Shown here in pieces: positions 1 to 8,749 of a stretch of 64,000 nucleotides of DNA. The stretch comes from Flavobacteriales bacterium. Lineage in GTDB: Bacteria > Bacteroidota > Bacteroidia > NS11-12g > UBA955. The notes beneath the pieces were generated by a model. The model worked only from the letters and a program-made list of their open reading frames with translations. It ran no database searches and was not told the DNA's origin. How positions within the stretch are numbered: position 1 is the first letter of the stretch; each line of letters begins with the position of its first letter. The translations under genes and the position numbers were made by a program. The stretch lies in assembly GCA_947447955.1 (NCBI GenBank), contig CANFLS010000003.1, positions 85,048 to 149,047 on the forward strand. The letters run 5' to 3'.

Positions 1-1092
1 TGGTTATTATCTGCAACAAGCAAAAATATGATTGATAAAGTGTCTTATACTTCTGGTACTGTTCTTATCGATCCACAAAACAAAACCAACCCTAATTTCC
101 GTCCAGTTTCTACAAACTCTGATTTGTATAACACTTCTGATTATACATTGAACGTTTATCCTAAATACGGAACATTTGTTGTTTGTGATTCAATCACACG
201 TCAACCAAAAAGTTTGTCAGTGAAAACTGCAAGCAACGCTCAATTTAACTTCGTTTATTCTACTGAAGAAGCTACTTTCCAATGGCAGAATAATACTGGT
301 TCTGGTTTCAAAAACATTTCTAATGCAGGTCAGTTCTCTGGTGTTTCTAACGATACAATGACAGTTTCTACTGTTACTATGGCTAACAACGGTAACAAAT
401 TCAGATGTATGATCTCTACACGTTGGTGTAAAGATTCTACTTCTGCTGCAATGTTAACTGCAATTTTCAAAGCTTGTACTTTGATCACAACTCAGCCTAA
501 AGCAGTTTCTAAAACTTCTGGTTCAGATGCAACATTTACAATTGCTACTAACGATAACACTGCTGCTATCAAATGGGAATCTGATTTCGATATGGGTATG
601 CAAACAGTTCCTGCAACTAGCAAGTACACTGGAACAGCTACAACTAGCTTAACAGTTAAAAATGTAGCATTGAGAAACCACGGTCAAACTTTCAGAGCAA
701 TTGCTCAAACCAACGTTTGTGCTGATACTTCTGCAACTGCAATGTTGACTATCTCTGATAGCTGTATCAACTACAAGAGTGTAAAAGTAACTGATACTTT
801 GGTAATGAAAGTGAATGTTTCTGTTAGCGGTGTTAACAAAGCAACAAACATTAAAGTATTCCCAGTTCCAACTGCAAATAAATTAACTATCGATAATGGT
901 AACTTCTCTATCTTAGGTGGATATTCTATCAAAATTTATTCTACTACTGGTCAATTGGTATACGCTCAAACAATTTCTCAACAACAATATACTGTTGACT
1001 TGGCAAATTGGACAGGTTTAGGTATCTATTCTTTGCAAGTGTTGGACAACAACGGTGCAATCATCGGAACCAAATCTATCATCTTAGAATAA
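1..1092 (+). CDS. T9SS-secreted Ig-like repeat protein, 3' part
   Basis: The reading frame is open from base 1, so the gene begins before the window; the first ATG (28) is internal. Two similar Ig-like modules of about 85 residues are visible, each with a ...GxxFR... strand near its end (NGNKFRCMIST and HGQTFRAIAQT) and paired cysteines. The last ~75 residues (NIKVFPVPTANKLTI, later YSIKIYSTTGQLVY, ending GTKSIILE) have the layout of a type A T9SS sorting domain. It is therefore probably exported through the outer membrane and anchored or released there. A strong terminator follows 31 bp downstream. The function of the missing N-terminal part is unknown. Confidence 0.85.
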   Translation, partial: WLLSATSKNMIDKVSYTSGTVLIDPQNKTNPNFRPVSTNSDLYNTSDYTLNVYPKYGTFVVCDSITRQPKSLSVKTASNAQFNFVYSTEEATFQWQNNTGSGFKNISNAGQFSGVSNDTMTVSTVTMANNGNKFRCMISTRWCKDSTSAAMLTAIFKACTLITTQPKAVSKTSGSDATFTIATNDNTAAIKWESDFDMGMQTVPATSKYTGTATTSLTVKNVALRNHGQTFRAIAQTNVCADTSATAMLTISDSCINYKSVKVTDTLVMKVNVSVSGVNKATNIKVFPVPTANKLTIDNGNFSILGGYSIKIYSTTGQLVYAQTISQQQYTVDLANWTGLGIYSLQVLDNNGAIIGTKSIILE

Positions 1093-1122
1093 TTTAAATA
1101 GTTATTTCATAAAGTTTAGTTG

Positions 1123-1152
1123 AAAAGAGGGACCATTTGGTCCCTCTTTTTT
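1123..1152 (+). terminator. Rho-independent terminator
   Basis: A perfect 12-bp stem (AAAAGAGGGACC / GGTCCCTCTTTT) with a 4-nt loop runs into a T tract, 31 bp after the stop of the T9SS protein gene. Confidence 0.9.
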
Positions 1153-1344
1153 GTTTTATACAAATTCATAGATGAATAACAAATCAAGCTACACTTCTGA
1201 GAATAAAGATATCGTTGTGGATAAATCAAAACCTTTTTCGGTGAAGAAATTTGCTTGATGTTCCTTTAAGCCAATGATATGAATAGAATTTCGTTTACAA
1301 AAGCATCAAGCTCCATGGACATTGAATCGCTCGAGAGTAACAAT

Positions 1345-1375
1345 AAAAAAGTCCCTCTTTTGGAGGGACTTTTTC
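1345..1375 (-). terminator. Terminator downstream of fhs, usable in both directions
   Basis: Stem AAAAAGTCCCTC / GAGGGACTTTTT with a 5-nt loop lies 23 bp beyond the fhs stop codon. A tracts on one side and T tracts on the other allow termination from either strand. The stretch between the two terminators (1153-1344) shows no convincing gene. Confidence 0.85.
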
Positions 1376-1397
1376 CGTTTATAATTAGATTCTGTTA

Positions 1398-3062
1398 TTA
1401 ACTCAATCCTGTGATTTTGCCATTTACTACGTCCATTCCTAAAGCAGATGGTTCTTTTGGTAAACCTGGCATTCTCATAATGTCGCCAGCTACAGCCACA
1501 ATAAATTCAGCACCAGCATTTACAATCAATTGATCAATGCGGATGGTGAAGTCTTTTTCAACCCCAACCTTTTTAGCGTTGTCTGTAAATGAGAACTGTG
1601 TTTTAGCAATACAAACTGGCCATTTGTCAGCACCCAATTCGATGATGTTTTTCAATGCTTTTCTAGCGTTATCACCAAGAATGATGTTTTTACCACCGTA
1701 AACCTTTTGAACTATTTTCTCAATTTTCACTTCTACTGAATCATTCAATTCGTATGTGTGCTGAATTTCTTTTGAAGGATTATTTTCAATTACTTCAACT
1801 ACTTTTCTAGCCAATTCAACTGCACCGTCGCCACCTTGTGCAAAACCTTGGTTTCTGGCAAATGCAGCACCCAATCCTTTACAGAAATCTTCAACCATTT
1901 GCAATTCTTCTTCAGTGTCAAAATGGAATTGATTCAAGGCAACCACAACAGTTTGTCCAAAGTTTTGTAAATTTTGGATATGTCTTTCCAAATTGGCCAA
2001 ACCTTTTTGCAATCCTTCTTTGTTTTGCAATTTGATTTCCTTTTCAGGAACCATACCGTGCAATTTTAAACTTTGGGTAGTTGTAACCAAAACAGTTGCT
2101 TTAGGAGCTAATCCTGCAGCACGACATTTGATATTTAAGAATTTTTCAGCGCCTAAGTCACTTCCAAATCCAGATTCTGTTACTGTATATTCACTGTGTT
2201 GCAAAGCGGCATAAGTTGCCATGATGCTGTTACAACCATGTGCAATGTTTGCAAATGGTCCACCGTGAATGAATGCTGCTCCACCTTCTAAGGTTTGAAC
2301 CAAATTAGGATGAATGGCATCTTTTAATAATGTAATAATTGCACCGGTAACTTTTAAATCGTCAACCCTGAATGCATTTCCTTCGTGGGTGTAACCCAAA
2401 AGGATTTGACCAACCCTTCTTTTTAAATCTTCTAAAGATGTAGAAAGACAAAGAATAGCCATAATTTCAGACGCAGGAGTAATGTCGAAACCTGTTTCTT
2501 GTGGAATACCGTTCGTGCTTCCCCCCAAACCAGAAGTGATATAACGCAATGAACGATCATTTACGTCTAACACCCGACGCCAAAGTACTTTTTTAAGTCC
2601 TGTTGGTTTTCCTTGGTTCAAATATTGGTAATTGTCTACCAGGGCAGCCAAAGTATTGTTTGCTGAAGTAATTGCATGGAAATCACCTGTAAAATGCAAG
2701 TTGATATCTTCCATTGGCAATACCTGTGAATATCCTCCACCTGCAGCTCCACCTTTCATTCCGAAACATGGGCCTAAAGATGGTTCACGCAATGCAACAA
2801 TTGCATTCTTTCCAATTTTTTGAAGTCCTTGGGTTAATGCAACTGATGTTGTTGTTTTGCCACTTCCGCTTTTATTGGGAGTGGTTGCTGTAACTAGAAT
2901 TAAGTTACTTTGTTGAATTCTATTTTTATCTGCTTTAAAATCTATTTTGGCCTTGTATTTACCATAAGGTTCAAGCGCATCAAGATCAACTCCGATTTCT
3001 GTAGCAATTTGGGTGATAGGCTTTAAATTAGCCTGTTGTGCAATATCAATATCACTTAACAT
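1398..3062 (-). CDS. fhs: Formate--tetrahydrofolate ligase
   Basis: This cytoplasmic enzyme makes 10-formyltetrahydrofolate from formate, THF and ATP. The 554-residue length is normal for the family. The P-loop (NKSGSGKTTTSVAL, about residues 63-76) and the family signature region (GMKGGAAGGGYSQV, then INLHFTGDFHAI) are present. The ATG start gives the expected N-terminus (SDIDIAQQANLKPI...IGV). The metallophosphoesterase gene ends 18 bp upstream, so read-through from it is possible. No THF riboswitch-like structure is visible in the short leader. Confidence 0.97.
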   Translation of the reverse strand: MLSDIDIAQQANLKPITQIATEIGVDLDALEPYGKYKAKIDFKADKNRIQQSNLILVTATTPNKSGSGKTTTSVALTQGLQKIGKNAIVALREPSLGPCFGMKGGAAGGGYSQVLPMEDINLHFTGDFHAITSANNTLAALVDNYQYLNQGKPTGLKKVLWRRVLDVNDRSLRYITSGLGGSTNGIPQETGFDITPASEIMAILCLSTSLEDLKRRVGQILLGYTHEGNAFRVDDLKVTGAIITLLKDAIHPNLVQTLEGGAAFIHGGPFANIAHGCNSIMATYAALQHSEYTVTESGFGSDLGAEKFLNIKCRAAGLAPKATVLVTTTQSLKLHGMVPEKEIKLQNKEGLQKGLANLERHIQNLQNFGQTVVVALNQFHFDTEEELQMVEDFCKGLGAAFARNQGFAQGGDGAVELARKVVEVIENNPSKEIQHTYELNDSVEVKIEKIVQKVYGGKNIILGDNARKALKNIIELGADKWPVCIAKTQFSFTDNAKKVGVEKDFTIRIDQLIVNAGAEFIVAVAGDIMRMPGLPKEPSALGMDVVNGKITGLS

Positions 3063-3080
3063 GGCGCCAATTTACGGAAA

Positions 3081-4037
3081 TTATTTCCATTTGTAATAAT
3101 AAATTTCTCTTTCGGTGCTACCATCGTCGTAAAAATTCACCACCACAAACGCAGGTGGGAACTGCTGATATTCGCCTTTCCACCATCCACCAGAAACTGC
3201 ACCATTGCAATAATAGTCTGTTCCTAAATAATTTACGTGATCAATTAAGTGAATATGGCCACTCAAACATGCTTTCACATTGCCTTGTTTATTGAAAATG
3301 TCACGTAAAATATGTGAATCGGCATGCAACGTATTATCTGGAATAATCCAGTTGTTTTCAGAGTGATTAATTTTATCAAACATGCTGCAAATGGATATGA
3401 TTGGAATGTGAGAAACGATACTTACGAATTCGTTTTTTTCAGTACCCGCAAGTTCTTGTTTTAACCAATCCAATTGTTCATCATCAATTTTACCATAATA
3501 ACCTGGAATGGTATTTCTTGCATGAATGCTATCGAGAACAACAAATTTCCAGTTATTTATTTTGAAGGAATAGTAATTCTTTGACAATGAATATTCTTCC
3601 ATTGCCCATTTTTTACCGTCCGATTTATTTTTACCAGGAATTGCCCAACCAAATAAATCATGGTTTCCAATGCAATGCTTTATATCAATTTCATTATTTG
3701 CCTTTAAAACAGAGTGGAAACTATTCCATTGGTCTTTAACCCTACTTTTAGAAAGCGCCACTGCATTCATAATGGCATCACCACCATTCACAATTACGTC
3801 AACCTTATCCTTCAAATTGTTCACCGCTTTTAAAGCAGCTTCAAATCCCAAAAGTGAAGTTTTTTCATTTTCTACGTGAACGTCAGTTAAGTGCGCAACG
3901 CGTGCTACTCTTTTTTTGCGTAAAACCGGTGTTGGAGTTTCAATGAGTTCAGAAGAAGCGAAACCAGAATGAATCATTCCAGCCGTTAATCCTAATCCAA
4001 GCGTTTTCAGAAAATTCTTTCTGTTAAAGTTTGTCAT
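3081..4037 (-). CDS. Calcineurin-like metallophosphoesterase with Tat-like signal
   Basis: The N-terminus (NRKNFLKTLGLGLTAG) resembles a Tat-type signal with a single Arg-Lys, suggesting export. The binuclear-metal motifs are in order: D52-x-H54 (LTDVHV), GGDA, GNHD, SHIP, and a final SGHIHLIDH. These are the metal ligands of the calcineurin-like phosphoesterase family (Icc/CpdA relatives). The substrate cannot be read from sequence; phosphodiesters, phosphoproteins or nucleotides are all possible. At 318 residues it is a single-domain enzyme. It is co-directional with fhs and ends 18 bp before it. Confidence 0.88.
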   Translation of the reverse strand: MTNFNRKNFLKTLGLGLTAGMIHSGFASSELIETPTPVLRKKRVARVAHLTDVHVENEKTSLLGFEAALKAVNNLKDKVDVIVNGGDAIMNAVALSKSRVKDQWNSFHSVLKANNEIDIKHCIGNHDLFGWAIPGKNKSDGKKWAMEEYSLSKNYYSFKINNWKFVVLDSIHARNTIPGYYGKIDDEQLDWLKQELAGTEKNEFVSIVSHIPIISICSMFDKINHSENNWIIPDNTLHADSHILRDIFNKQGNVKACLSGHIHLIDHVNYLGTDYYCNGAVSGGWWKGEYQQFPPAFVVVNFYDDGSTEREIYYYKWK

Positions 4038-4342
4038 TTGTTGCTACAAATCAACAAATCAATTGTTTCGGCATTTTAAAGAGGTGCTTAAGGTTGTATT
4101 ACCAATTCTGTTGAATTAGATGCCGAATGTTAAATCAACTGCCCTCATGTTGGCTTTGTGTAAAGCCTATGTTCATTTTTTAATTTAAAAAAGCTGTTTT
4201 TGGGACCTATGTGTCCCACCACAAAGGAGAAATTTATAGCCCTATGGCCGATTCTTTAGTATTTATGCTTGGAAACGCAGTGGGAGAAAAATCTCCCACG
4301 CAACTAGGATATCGATATTATCAGTTTGAAGGGTAGGGCAAG
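4038..4342. other. Intergenic region with two hairpins
   Basis: No gene is recognisable on either strand. Two inverted repeats are visible: GGGAC/GTCCC (4202-4217) and GTGGGAGA/TCTCCCAC (4280-4299). Neither is followed by a clear T tract in the direction needed for the flanking minus-strand gene, so they are not typical terminators. Confidence 0.5.
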
Positions 4343-5107
4343 TTATTTCATGTCGAATGACACGCTTCCCAATGTTTCAATATTGGCCGAAACATGCTGT
4401 CCTTCCTTCACAAAAGCAGCAGATGTTGCAGCCCCCGCCATGATGTACATGCCCGCTTTGATTGGTTGATTGTATTGTTTTGCCAAACGGGTACAAGCAG
4501 CCAATGCTTTCCAAGGATCGCCCAAAATATCATTTGAATTTCCAGTTTCCGAAACTACTCCGTCTAACAACAATTCGATTTTTAAATTATCTACTGAAGT
4601 GTCGGTGGGAAACCAATCTCCCACAACAAATCCTATTGAAGAGCAATTGTCGGCAACTACATCTTCGATTGAGAATTTGAAATTTTTATATCGAGAGTCA
4701 ATGATTTCGATGGCACCAGCCACACCACTCACATATTCTTTTACTTGGTTTTCGTCGAGAACAGCATCAATGTCTTTTGATATTTGAAAACAGATTTCAG
4801 GTTCAACACGCGGATGAATGTATTTCGAAAAAGGAGTATTGCCTTGATTATGAATCAACATAGAGCTGGTTAATCTGCCCCAAATCATGTCGTGAACACC
4901 CATTTGTTGCATTTTAGCTTCTGAAGTAAATCCCATTTTTAAACCAATCAAAGTTTCACCGTCGGTAATTCTGTGCGCAATTGACTGCGCTTGAATGTCG
5001 TAAGCGTTGTCAATGTCAATGTTTTGACTTAGGCTAATTTGTTCAATTTCATAGGCATTCGCAGCGGCAAGGTGTATTTCTTTGGCAATTTCTTCAAGAT
5101 TTTTCAT
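4343..5107 (-). CDS. 4-oxalocrotonate decarboxylase (2-oxo-3-hexenedioate decarboxylase)
   Basis: This is a member of the MhpD/DmpE/DmpH family. It would decarboxylate 2-oxo-3-hexenedioate (4-oxalocrotonate) to 2-oxopent-4-enoate. Family motifs GLKMGFTSEAKMQQMGV, HPRVEPEICF and AIEIIDSRYKNFKF are present. The decarboxylase assignment rests on IWGRLTSSML, on its being a second copy beside a hydratase, and on cluster context. The frame is open to 5215, but ATG at 5107 (MKNLEEIAKEI) matches the family N-terminus and gives 254 residues. It is divergent from the hydratase-dehydrogenase-aldolase operon that would use its product. Confidence 0.85.
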   Translation of the reverse strand: MKNLEEIAKEIHLAAANAYEIEQISLSQNIDIDNAYDIQAQSIAHRITDGETLIGLKMGFTSEAKMQQMGVHDMIWGRLTSSMLIHNQGNTPFSKYIHPRVEPEICFQISKDIDAVLDENQVKEYVSGVAGAIEIIDSRYKNFKFSIEDVVADNCSSIGFVVGDWFPTDTSVDNLKIELLLDGVVSETGNSNDILGDPWKALAACTRLAKQYNQPIKAGMYIMAGAATSAAFVKEGQHVSANIETLGSVSFDMK

Positions 5108-5158
5108 CACTGCAAAGAAAGTGCATTTATTTATATCCTCAAATTTCATCTTCTCTTG

Positions 5159-5166
5159 TACCTTTG
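5159..5166 (+). promoter_or_regulatory. Bacteroidota -7 element for the hydratase operon
   Basis: TACCTTTG matches TAnnTTTG and ends 10 nt before the ATG at 5177, implying a very short leader. No clear -33 TTTG is seen at the ideal distance. Confidence 0.5.
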
Positions 5167-5176
5167 AAGTGTTTTT

Positions 5177-5965
5177 ATGAATCAACAAGAAAAATTGAAT
5201 TTGGCCGCGCAACAATTATTTGATGCACAAGAACAACATCAAACCTGCGCACCAATTCGTGAAATTATTGGCGAAACCGATATCGAATCGGCCTATGCCA
5301 TTCAACGCATAAACATTGAAAAACGCATTGCAAACGGTGCACAACGCATTGGTGCGAAAATAGGATTGACATCGCTGGCAGTTCAAAAACAACTGGGAGT
5401 TGATCAACCCGATTTTGGGGTTTTGCTTTCAGGAACTCAGGTTGCCAATAGGGGAGAAATTTCTGTATGTGAAATTTTACAACCAAAAGCAGAAGCGGAA
5501 ATTGCTTTTGTTTTGAGTGCTGATTTAACTGGAAATAACCATACCGAGGACGATATTTTGGCTGCGACTGAATATGTTTGTGCTGCCATTGAAATTGTGG
5601 GTTCTCGCGTTGAAAATTGGAATATTCGCATTACCGATACCGTTGCCGACAACGCTTCTGCGAGTCATTTTGTGTTGGGCGATGAAAAATATGCACCCAC
5701 CGAAGTAGACATGGTGAACTGTAAAATGTCCCTCAATAAAAATGGAAATATTGTTTCTGAGGGATCTGGTGCTGCTTGCATGGGATCGCCTGTTGCCGCA
5801 GTAGTTTGGTTGGCAAATACAATGAGCAGTTTGGGTACTCCTTTGCAAAAAGGTGATATTATTCTTTCTGGCGCTTTGGGCCCAATGTGTGCGGCTGAAG
5901 CAAACAATTGTTTCGAAGCTACAATTGAAGGATTTGGCAAGGTTTCGTTTTCAATGATTGACTAA
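5177..5965 (+). CDS. 2-keto-4-pentenoate hydratase
   Basis: It hydrates 2-oxopent-4-enoate to 4-hydroxy-2-oxovalerate, a step in meta-cleavage and 2-aminomuconate catabolism. Motifs [29 protein letters not shown] and [19 protein letters not shown] are typical of MhpD/DmpE, as is the [13 protein letters not shown] segment near the C-terminus. The 262-residue length is normal. It is the first gene of a tightly packed operon; the next start codon follows its TAA directly. It is paralogous to the divergent decarboxylase. Confidence 0.9.
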   Translation: MNQQEKLNLAAQQLFDAQEQHQTCAPIREIIGETDIESAYAIQRINIEKRIANGAQRIGAKIGLTSLAVQKQLGVDQPDFGVLLSGTQVANRGEISVCEILQPKAEAEIAFVLSADLTGNNHTEDDILAATEYVCAAIEIVGSRVENWNIRITDTVADNASASHFVLGDEKYAPTEVDMVNCKMSLNKNGNIVSEGSGAACMGSPVAAVVWLANTMSSLGTPLQKGDIILSGALGPMCAAEANNCFEATIEGFGKVSFSMID

Positions 5966-5966
5966 A

Positions 5967-6911
5967 ATGACGAAAAAATTCAAAGCTGCAATTATTGGTT
6001 CTGGAAATATTGGAACCGATTTAATGATAAAGATTTTACGCACTGCGAAGCATTTGGAAATGGGTGCTTTTGTAGGAATAGACCCTGCTTCAGACGGCCT
6101 GGCTAGGGCAGAAAGAATGGGAGTTCCTATTACGGCGGAAGGCATTGATGGACTTTTGGCTATGCCAAATTGGAATGAAATAGAATTCATTTTCGATGCC
6201 ACATCGGCAAAGGCCCATGTTTCAAATTATGAAAAAATAAGCAAATTTCCGGGCAAAAAGGTTATTGATTTAACGCCTGCTGCCATTGGCTCATTTTTGG
6301 TGCCTCCAGTAAATTTCAATGAATTACAAGACGTTCCCAACGTAAATATGGTAACATGTGGTGGACAAGCAACCATCCCCATGATTGCTGCGGTGTCGAG
6401 GGTGGCAAAAGTACATTATGGAGAAATTGTGGCATCCATTGCTTCAAAATCTGCAGGTCCTGGAACCCGCGCCAATATTGACGAGTTTACCGAAACTACT
6501 GCCCACGCCATTGAAAAAGTAGGCGGTGCTACAAAAGGGAAGGCGATTATTGTTTTGAATCCTGCAGAACCACCTTTGGTAATGCGTGATACCGTTTTTA
6601 CACTAAGTGAAATGGCCGACAAACAAGCCATTGTTGAGAGCATTAACCTTATGGTTGCTGAAGTTCAAAAATATGTACCGGGCTATCAATTGCATCAAGA
6701 GGTTCAATTTGAGGAAATTACCGCTGAAAACCCAGTTTTTATTGAGGGATTGGGTAAAGTTCACGGATTAAAAACCATGGTATTGCTTCAAGTGAGAGGC
6801 GCCGGGCATTATTTACCGGAATATGCGGGTAATTTAGATATTATGACAAGTGCGGCATTGGCCACTGCGGAAAGAATGGCCGAAACAATGATTGAAAGTT
6901 CATCGAAATGA
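5967..6911 (+). CDS. Acetaldehyde dehydrogenase (acylating)
   Basis: This enzyme converts acetaldehyde to acetyl-CoA with NAD+ and CoA, normally in a channelling complex with the downstream aldolase. The Rossmann motif [25 protein letters not shown] with the catalytic cysteine, and the segment [17 protein letters not shown] identify the MhpF/DmpF family. An in-frame TTG lies at 5958, but the ATG at 5967, one base after the preceding TAA, is preferred and gives 314 residues. The 3' end overlaps the aldolase start by 4 bp (ATGA), typical of translational coupling. Confidence 0.94.
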   Translation: MTKKFKAAIIGSGNIGTDLMIKILRTAKHLEMGAFVGIDPASDGLARAERMGVPITAEGIDGLLAMPNWNEIEFIFDATSAKAHVSNYEKISKFPGKKVIDLTPAAIGSFLVPPVNFNELQDVPNVNMVTCGGQATIPMIAAVSRVAKVHYGEIVASIASKSAGPGTRANIDEFTETTAHAIEKVGGATKGKAIIVLNPAEPPLVMRDTVFTLSEMADKQAIVESINLMVAEVQKYVPGYQLHQEVQFEEITAENPVFIEGLGKVHGLKTMVLLQVRGAGHYLPEYAGNLDIMTSAALATAERMAETMIESSSK

Positions 6912-7927
6912 GAAAGTTATATATTCAAGATGTGACCTTAAGAGATGGTCAACATGCAATAAAACATCAATATAGCAAAGACGATATGATGCGCATTGCC
7001 AAGGCTTTGGATGAAGCCAAGATTGATGCCATTGAAGTTGCCCATGGAGATGGATTGGCTGGTGGTAGTTTTAACTATGGATTTGGCGCTCATACCGATT
7101 GGGAGTGGCTTGAAGCCGTTGCTTCTTCTTTGAAGCACGCCAAATTGACTACCTTGTTGCTGCCTGGAATTGGCACCATTGAAGATTTGAAACGGGCCCG
7201 TGAAATTGGGGTGCAATCGGTACGCATTGCAACGCATTGCACAGAGGCCGATATTGCCGCACAACATATAGACGCAGCTAAAAAATTGGGAATGGACGTG
7301 GGTGGCTTTTTGATGATGTCGCACATGAACGAGCCTAAAAAATTGGCTGAGCAAGCCAAATTAATGGAAAGCTATGGGGCAGATTGCGTGTATGTAACTG
7401 ACTCTGCAGGTGCTTTGTTGATGGACGGAGTGGTTGAAAGGATGCATGCATTCAAAGAAGTATTAAAGCCTGAAACGGAAATAGGAATCCATTGTCATCA
7501 CAATTTGAGCTTGGGTATTGCAAATACCATTGTGGCCATGCAACATGGTGCAACTAGGTTGGATGCCTCTTTGGCGGGTATGGGTGCAGGTGCGGGAAAT
7601 GCTCCTTTGGAAGTGTTAATTGCAGTGTTAAACAGAATGGGTGAAACCGGACACAATTGCGATTTGTACGCATTGATGGATGCTGCAGATGATTTGATAA
7701 GACCATTGCAAAACAGACCAGTTAGGGTTGACCGTGAAACCTTGTCTTTAGGGTATGCCGGTGTATATTCAAGTTTCTTATTACATGCCGAAAAGGCGGG
7801 TAATAAATATGGCATTGATACAAGAAGTATTCTTGAAGAACTAGGCAATCGAAAGATGGTTGGGGGTCAAGAAGACATGATTGTAGACGTGGCTTTGGAT
7901 ATGAAAAACGGGGTGAAACACGCTTAA
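6908..7927 (+). CDS. 4-hydroxy-2-oxovalerate aldolase
   Basis: It cleaves 4-hydroxy-2-oxovalerate to pyruvate and acetaldehyde, partnering the acylating dehydrogenase encoded immediately upstream. The N-terminal [15 protein letters not shown] carries the catalytic Arg/Asp of the DRE-TIM family. [15 protein letters not shown] supplies the metal-binding histidines, and [16 protein letters not shown] is the conserved glycine-rich segment. The 339-residue length fits MhpE/DmpG. It is the last gene of the operon. The ring-cleavage and upper-pathway enzymes are not in this window. Confidence 0.95.
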   Translation: MRKLYIQDVTLRDGQHAIKHQYSKDDMMRIAKALDEAKIDAIEVAHGDGLAGGSFNYGFGAHTDWEWLEAVASSLKHAKLTTLLLPGIGTIEDLKRAREIGVQSVRIATHCTEADIAAQHIDAAKKLGMDVGGFLMMSHMNEPKKLAEQAKLMESYGADCVYVTDSAGALLMDGVVERMHAFKEVLKPETEIGIHCHHNLSLGIANTIVAMQHGATRLDASLAGMGAGAGNAPLEVLIAVLNRMGETGHNCDLYALMDAADDLIRPLQNRPVRVDRETLSLGYAGVYSSFLLHAEKAGNKYGIDTRSILEELGNRKMVGGQEDMIVDVALDMKNGVKHA

Positions 7928-7994
7928 TGTGTGTTTCATTGGACATTGTGGGTATTTCGTCGAATGCTACCAATAAAGCAATAGAAATCGACGT

Positions 7995-8002
7995 TAAATT
8001 TG
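7995..8002 (+). promoter_or_regulatory. -7 element for the OmpA-like lipoprotein gene
   Basis: TAAATTTG matches TAnnTTTG, 24 nt before the ATG at 8027. No good -33 element is seen. Confidence 0.45.
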
Positions 8003-8026
8003 TGTACAATTTATACAGAACAAAAC

Positions 8027-8674
8027 ATGAAAAGTAAGTTTTCTTTAAACGTTGCACCAATCTTAGTAGGTGCTTTATTATTAGCAAGTTGCGGAATTAG
8101 TTCTCAAGATGCCTACAACAAAGCGCCATTATCTGGATTTGTTGCGAATCAAACTACTGAATTAATTAAGAAAAATGCAGTTCCTGCAGCAGATAATGCA
8201 AACTTAGATAAATTGGTTGCTCAGCATACAGAAAAAATCAGTGCCATTGATGCGGATAACTCTAAAGCAAAAGAAATGGTTGCCAAATTAGAAAAGCAAC
8301 TCGATGAAATGGACGCCCTTGAAAAAGAGTCTAAAATGGAATTCGAAAGATCTAATAACTCTGTTGTGTTTTTTGAAGTAGGTTCATCTAAATTGAGTGC
8401 TTTGGGAATGCAAGAATTGTATCGTTGGAAATCTTCATTAGATCAAGGTGCATCACACTATAATTTTAATGTTTCTGTTTTTGCGTCTGCCGACAAATCT
8501 GGTAGCAAACAAGGAAATGCTAAATTACGTGCCGACAGAGCCAATGCAGTAAAGAACTTTATTGTGAATGTATTGGGTTATAAAGGTGCAATTAGCGTTG
8601 TTACTGAACAACCAGCTTTTTCAAAAGTAAACGACATTGACCGCCGCGTAATGGTGAGTATCAATTGCAATTAA
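8027..8674 (+). CDS. OmpA-family-like outer-membrane lipoprotein
   Basis: ATG at 8027 gives a lipoprotein signal peptide with lipobox LLASC (Cys at about residue 22). A Lys/Glu-rich helical region (about residues 60-105) resembles a short coiled coil. The C-terminal ~100 residues (VFFEVGSSKLSALGMQEL ... KLRADRANAVKNFIV ... DRRVMVSI) follow the OmpA peptidoglycan-binding fold, including the conserved R-x-x-x-V-x-x-x-I pattern. It probably tethers the outer membrane to peptidoglycan. A strong terminator follows. Confidence 0.8.
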   Translation: MKSKFSLNVAPILVGALLLASCGISSQDAYNKAPLSGFVANQTTELIKKNAVPAADNANLDKLVAQHTEKISAIDADNSKAKEMVAKLEKQLDEMDALEKESKMEFERSNNSVVFFEVGSSKLSALGMQELYRWKSSLDQGASHYNFNVSVFASADKSGSKQGNAKLRADRANAVKNFIVNVLGYKGAISVVTEQPAFSKVNDIDRRVMVSINCN

Positions 8675-8697
8675 TCTTTCATAGAAATTTTATAGAG

Positions 8698-8727
8698 AAA
8701 GAGGCAAGTTTACTTGCCTCTTTTTTT
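8698..8727 (+). terminator. Rho-independent terminator
   Basis: AAAGAGGCAAG / CTTGCCTCTTT stem with a 4-nt loop and a run of T, 23 bp after the lipoprotein stop. Confidence 0.9.
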
Positions 8728-8749
8728 GTTATCTTCGTAATATTAAACT

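Noticed and set aside
1153-1344. Small gene between the two terminators
   Set aside because: Short frames on both strands are broken, lack start signals and resemble nothing recognised.
3063-3080. Tetrahydrofolate riboswitch upstream of fhs
   Set aside because: Only 18 bp separate fhs from the upstream gene, too short for a riboswitch.
4150-4260. Decayed FGGG-lipoprotein gene on the minus strand
   Set aside because: A short stretch resembles the GYK...GGG region of that family, but there is no signal peptide, no open frame and no downstream domain, so chance similarity is more likely.
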